Source of the DNA: Bacteroidales bacterium UBA4243
GTDB lineage: Bacteria > Bacteroidota > Bacteroidia > Bacteroidales > F082
Assembly: GCA_002396205.1 (NCBI GenBank)
Contig: DGXB01000122.1
Coordinates: 1 to 25,443 of the forward strand
Direction: 5' to 3'
DNA: 25,443 bases
Under the pieces are notes generated by a model that worked only from the letters and a program-made list of their open reading frames with translations, made no database searches and was not told the origin of the DNA. This document shows, piece after piece, positions 22,879 through 25,443 of this stretch; within the stretch, counting starts at the first letter, position 1; each line of letters opens with the position of its first letter. A program made the translations under genes and the position numbers.

Positions 22879-23643
22879 ATGATTGTCACTATATTAGGTA
22901 GTGGAACCTCGCAAGGTGTGCCGGTCATTGGGTGCACTTGCCCCGTGTGTCGGTCGACCGACCCGCGCGACAAAAGATTGCGAACTTCCATACTCATACA
23001 GACTGACGAAGTCACCTTGACGGTCGACGCTGGTCCCGATTTCCGTCAGCAGATGTTGCGCGAGAATGTCACCAAGCTCGATGCCGTGCTGATTTCGCAC
23101 GAACACAAGGACCACATTGGCGGCCTCGACGATTTGCGCCCGTATATTTTCATGCAAAAAAAGCCCATGACGATCTATGTGGCCGATACAGCGCTTCCCG
23201 AAATCAAGCGCGAGTATTCTTACGCTTTTGACGAACATCCCTATCCTGGCGCACCCACTTACGACATCCGCCGCCTCGACGAAACGCCTTTCGACCTTGG
23301 CGACCTGCATATCGAGCCAATAAAATTGAAGCATTTCACGCTGACGTGTTACGCTTTCCGCATCGGCAATTTCGCTTACGTCACCGATTTGAGCGAGATT
23401 TCGGAGGAGGCAATTGAAAAGTTGCAAGGTGTTGAATATCTGATTATTGAGGCGTTGCAAAAGAAAAAGCACTATTCGCATCTCACGTTGGACGAGGCGA
23501 TTGAAATATCAAGAAGGGTGGGGGCGAAGAAGACATGGTTCACACATTGCAGCCACAGCATGGGCCTCGCCGCCGACGTCAACCGCGAGCTTCCCGAAGG
23601 CATGATGCTCGCTTATGATGGGATGAAAATAAAAGTAGAATGA
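22879..23643 (+). CDS. PhnP-like MBL-fold metallo-hydrolase
   Basis: A 254-residue metallo-beta-lactamase-fold hydrolase resembling PhnP, the phosphoribosyl 1,2-cyclic phosphate phosphodiesterase. The start at 22879 has a purine-rich AAAGGAG 8 bp upstream (22864-22870), unusual among the genes here. Metal ligands are HEHKDH at residues 74-79, Asp50 (VDAGPDF) and later Asp in YVTDLSE and His in THCSHSMG. An N-terminal Cys cluster (GCTCPVCRS, Cys19, Cys21, Cys24) may bind structural zinc, as in PhnP. No other phosphonate-pathway gene is nearby, so the substrate is uncertain; RNA or cyclic nucleotide substrates are possible. Confidence 0.87.
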   Translation: MIVTILGSGTSQGVPVIGCTCPVCRSTDPRDKRLRTSILIQTDEVTLTVDAGPDFRQQMLRENVTKLDAVLISHEHKDHIGGLDDLRPYIFMQKKPMTIYVADTALPEIKREYSYAFDEHPYPGAPTYDIRRLDETPFDLGDLHIEPIKLKHFTLTCYAFRIGNFAYVTDLSEISEEAIEKLQGVEYLIIEALQKKKHYSHLTLDEAIEISRRVGAKKTWFTHCSHSMGLAADVNRELPEGMMLAYDGMKIKVE

Positions 23644-23651
23644 TATGAACA

Positions 23652-23743
23652 CGCTTTGCGTCATTGCGAGGAACGAAGCAATCCAGAAACAAAACTCTTT
23701 CTCTGGATTGCTTCGTCGTGCCTCCTCGCAATGACGCGAAGCG
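23652..23743. repeat. Long palindromic intergenic repeat, copy 2
   Basis: Arms of about 35-40 bp (23652-23686 and 23703-23743) are nearly perfect inverted complements around an A-rich centre. They share the GCGAGGAACGAAGCA core with copy 1 at 136-218. It begins 8 bp after the hydrolase stop codon and should form a long hairpin in read-through RNA. Partial reading frames across it are not taken as genes. Confidence 0.85.
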
Positions 23744-23747
23744 ACAA

Positions 23748-23791
23748 CTGAAAACTAAACAACTGAACAACTGAATAACTAAACAACTGAT
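23748..23791. repeat. 8-bp tandem repeats ending at the thioesterase start codon
   Basis: Units: CTGAAAA, CTAAACAA, CTGAACAA, CTGAATAA, CTAAACAA, then CTGAT directly joined to ATG. The array fills the whole stretch between the long palindrome and the start codon. It takes the place of any ribosome binding site. A change in unit number would alter the leader length but not the reading frame. Confidence 0.8.
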
Positions 23792-24250
23792 ATGAAAGCA
23801 ACCTATTCCCAAAGACTGATCAAACTCGCCGACCTCAACCACCACCAGACTTTTTTCGCAGGTCGTTGCTCCGAGTATTTCTTGGAGAGTTCCTATTTCG
23901 CTGTGGCGCAGTATGTTGATACGAAAGACACCGTCCTTCTCGTTCTCCACGGCATCGACTTCAAGTTCCCGATTTTCGCTGGCGACATTGTCACTTTCGA
24001 GAGCAAGGTCGTGAATGTCGGGCGCAGCACTTTGACGGTCTACACGAAGATGTACCGTAGCCGCGAGCCCGAAAAGATTGCCGCCGACGGCTTCGCCACT
24101 TTCTCCTATTTGGACGAAAACCACCATTCCCGCCCGCACGGCATCACGCTTGAGCCAGAAACGGAGGAAGAACGTTTCTTGCAGCAACAAGCCATCGAGG
24201 TGATGGAGGACTCGAAGCGGCGGGCAAAAATGATGAATCAGCGATTCTAA
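23792..24250 (+). CDS. Hotdog-fold acyl-CoA thioesterase family protein
   Basis: The 152-residue product resembles YciA/BACH-type acyl-CoA thioesterases: a central helix region LNHHQTFFAGRCSEYFLESSYFAV near residues 15-38 (in place of the usual N-x-x-G-T-x-F-G-G-x motif), then beta-strands (VLLVLHGIDFKFPIFAGDIVTFESKVV, LTVYTKMYRS) ending in a charged tail (residues 125-152). It should hydrolyse acyl-CoA esters in the cytoplasm, substrate unknown. The catalytic Asp or Glu pattern differs from E. coli YciA, so activity is only inferred. It is separated from the hydrolase gene by repeats. Its stop codon directly adjoins the next palindrome at 24251. Confidence 0.8.
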   Translation: MKATYSQRLIKLADLNHHQTFFAGRCSEYFLESSYFAVAQYVDTKDTVLLVLHGIDFKFPIFAGDIVTFESKVVNVGRSTLTVYTKMYRSREPEKIAADGFATFSYLDENHHSRPHGITLEPETEEERFLQQQAIEVMEDSKRRAKMMNQRF

Positions 24251-24303
24251 GCAGGCATGTCATCCCAACGAAGGCCTGTGGGTAAGCGGGGATCTATGCC
24301 TGC
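24251..24303. repeat. Palindrome GCAGGCAT...ATGCCTGC
   Basis: An 8-bp perfect outer stem (24251-24258 with 24296-24303), and inner ATCCC/GGGAT arms, enclose AACGAAGGCCTG. It resembles GTCATCCC...GGGATCT-type dispersed repeats. It begins at the base after the thioesterase stop codon. Confidence 0.65.
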
Positions 24304-24312
24304 GGTGTTTAT

Positions 24313-24369
24313 ACTTCGTTTCGGCGGATTTGCAATCCGTCGAAGTTGAGTCGGGGATTTGCAATCCCC
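24313..24369. repeat. Paired GGATTTGCAATCC palindromes
   Basis: Two palindromes share the core GGATTTGCAATCC: CGGATTTGCAATCCG (24325-24339, itself inside ACTTCG/CGAAGT arms) and GGGGATTTGCAATCCCC (24353-24369). No T-run follows. I see nothing else in 24370-24450. Confidence 0.7.
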
Positions 24370-24450
24370 CTTAGGCGTCGTTTATTTCAACTCCTTCGGA
24401 TAGCAAATGAAATGCTTCACCACGGGCTGTGGCAAAGTCAATTGGTTTGA

Positions 24451-24500
24451 ATTATTGTATTTGCAATAATTGTAAAAATAATAATTGTATTTGCAATAAT
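24451..24500. repeat. Two direct repeats with dyad symmetry upstream of a promoter
   Basis: Two near-identical 20-bp units (24451-24470 and 24481-24500) are exactly 30 bp apart. Both contain TTGTATTTGCAATAAT. Each has inverted ends (ATTATTG/CAATAAT in the first). A weaker third unit at about 24511 contains the promoter -7 box. They could be operators or degenerate promoter copies. Confidence 0.7.
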
Positions 24501-24522
24501 CAAATAATTGTTGATATATTTG
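24491..24522 (+). promoter_or_regulatory. Promoter of the lipoprotein gene
   Basis: TTG (24491-24493), 21 bp, then TATATTTG (24515-24522). The start codon at 24564 gives a leader of about 35-40 nt. Confidence 0.55.
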
Positions 24523-24563
24523 CAACCACATTCACGAGTTATACAATAATTAATCCGTTAGCT

Positions 24564-25376
24564 ATGAAAAACACCAGTATTTCACTAATCATTGTGACGA
24601 TCCTTATTGCATTGTCGAGTTGCCAGAAAAAAAGTGGCGAAAAAGATATTCTTTCATTTAAGTTCGTTTCGCCTAATGTTGAAGCGTCAATTGATGATAA
24701 GAATATTGTGGCAACAGTGCCTTTTGGGACTGAAGTTACAAGTTTGGTTCCAGTCATCTCTATTTCTGATAAAGCAACAGTGGAACCTGATTCAGGGGTG
24801 CCCCAAGATTTCACCCATCCAGTCATGTATACGGTGACCGCTGAAGATGGCTCTTGTTCCAGCTATCTTGTTGTTGTTAATGTTACTACGCCTGAGGCTT
24901 CTTTCTTTGGGGTTTGGGGAGTGGAAAGAATTGATTATTATAGTGTTGACTATGCAGGCAACCCGATTGTTTCCACAATGGAGACTTTTACATATGATCC
25001 CAATTCAGCTGACAATGGCGTCCAGATGGTGTTCAGAGATGACAAATCTGGCGAGATACGTGATAGCACAGTTGATACTATTTGGATTGGTAATGATTAT
25101 GTCATCACTCTTGATACTACTATGGTGACGAGATACAATTATTCCTTTGACTTTGAGAATTCCATTTTGTATTTGGGTTTGGAGCATGGCCGAACTATCG
25201 CGCTTCATATTATGGAACAGAGTGCTGAATCGTTTGTCTATGAACATGAATATGCACAGGATTACATCGAGAAAGCTTATTTGCGTAGAGTCTCATTTGT
25301 CCCTCCTGACAAGTTAAGATTTACAGATTTGAGTTGGGATAGACTTGATAAAGACGGTCCTTTATTTTGGAAGTAA
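24564..25376 (+). CDS. Lipoprotein with a Bacteroidota Ig-like (DUF5018-type) domain
   Basis: I do not assign a specific function. The start MKNTSISLIIVTILIALSSC at 24564 is a lipoprotein signal with the lipobox Cys at residue 20; longer starts would extend through the repeats and promoter. Residues about 30-110 form a beta-sandwich of the kind found in many Bacteroidota surface proteins (VPFGTEVTSLVPVISISD, then DFTHPVMYTVTAEDGS). The rest (about 115-270) is beta-rich with several short repeats of Tyr and Asp, and no catalytic motif is visible. The gene is noticeably richer in A and T than its neighbours, which fits accessory or recently acquired DNA. The protein should sit on the outer membrane or be periplasmic. 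Confidence 0.8.
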   Translation: MKNTSISLIIVTILIALSSCQKKSGEKDILSFKFVSPNVEASIDDKNIVATVPFGTEVTSLVPVISISDKATVEPDSGVPQDFTHPVMYTVTAEDGSCSSYLVVVNVTTPEASFFGVWGVERIDYYSVDYAGNPIVSTMETFTYDPNSADNGVQMVFRDDKSGEIRDSTVDTIWIGNDYVITLDTTMVTRYNYSFDFENSILYLGLEHGRTIALHIMEQSAESFVYEHEYAQDYIEKAYLRRVSFVPPDKLRFTDLSWDRLDKDGPLFWK

Positions 25377-25384
25377 ATCGCAAT

Positions 25385-25417
25385 AAACCAATGAATTATT
25401 AGCTATAGGTTTTTTTT
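25385..25417 (+). terminator. Weak candidate terminator of the lipoprotein gene
   Basis: A short 5-bp stem (AAACC with GGTTT) is followed by a run of T. The loop is long and the stem weak, so this is a low-confidence call. Confidence 0.3.
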
Positions 25418-25443
25418 CTGTTATTTGGCTGATTGGAATCCTT

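Noticed and set aside
23652..23743. Insertion sequence
   Set aside because: No transposase frame is inside; the element is under 100 bp.
23579..24190. Minus-strand reading frame of 203 codons opposite the thioesterase
   Set aside because: It is antisense to a clear gene and passes through the long palindrome; its protein has no recognisable domain.

Overview
This window looks like a chromosomal piece of a Bacteroidota genome, most likely order Bacteroidales. Four things point that way. Several transcription units have the Bacteroidota sigma promoter (TTG, about 19 bp, then TAnnTTTG). Type IX secretion (T9SS) genes and a T9SS cargo protein are present. Lineage-restricted families occur (DUF4254, DUF4835, DUF6913 and the Bacteroidota form of RNA polymerase omega). 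Signal peptides and lipoboxes are of the usual Bacteroidota kind. The genes are almost all housekeeping or envelope genes. No phage, transposase, CRISPR array or plasmid gene was found.

Layout. 1-230 holds the promoter of a leftward gene outside the window and a long palindromic repeat. 231-2096 (minus) is radC followed by a UDP-GlcNAc 2-epimerase gene. 2260-2514 (minus) is rpsT with its own promoter and terminator. 2634-5302 (minus) is a miaB-mtaB pair of tRNA methylthiotransferases. 5480-6614 (minus) holds tRNA-Glu, a terminator and lplA. 6683-9930 (minus) is DUF4254, glycosyltransferase family 9, ubiE/menG and porT. 10086-11294 (minus) is an aspartate-type aminotransferase. The direction then switches: 11460-14871 (plus) is a small membrane protein, lpxD, lpxC and lpxA. 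It ends at a terminator facing the minus operon bamD-rpoZ-DUF4835-recN (14922-18669). 18789-22766 (minus) is DUF6913-dapA plus a large secreted M14 metallocarboxypeptidase. 22879-25376 (plus) is a PhnP-like metallo-beta-lactamase-fold hydrolase, a hotdog thioesterase and a lipoprotein.

Many genes serve the envelope: lipid A synthesis (LpxD, LpxC, LpxA), outer-membrane protein assembly (BamD), T9SS (PorT, DUF4835), a T9SS substrate (the M14 peptidase) and polysaccharide building (epimerase, heptosyltransferase-like enzyme). The most unusual gene-level points are a stand-alone LpxC lacking the FabZ domain normally fused to it in Bacteroidota, and a MiaB that does not look like the standard Bacteroidota MiaB.

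The least explained content is between the genes. At least six kinds of short palindromic or tandem repeats occur: a pair of about 85-bp long palindromes, a two-hairpin element just after two promoters, arrays of degenerate 7- or 8-bp units ending at start codons, a GAGACGCA palindrome, a GGATTTGCAATCC palindrome pair, and a short repeat inserted in frame inside the epimerase gene. Several lie in 5' leaders, so they may affect expression. That is inference; the repeats themselves are directly visible.
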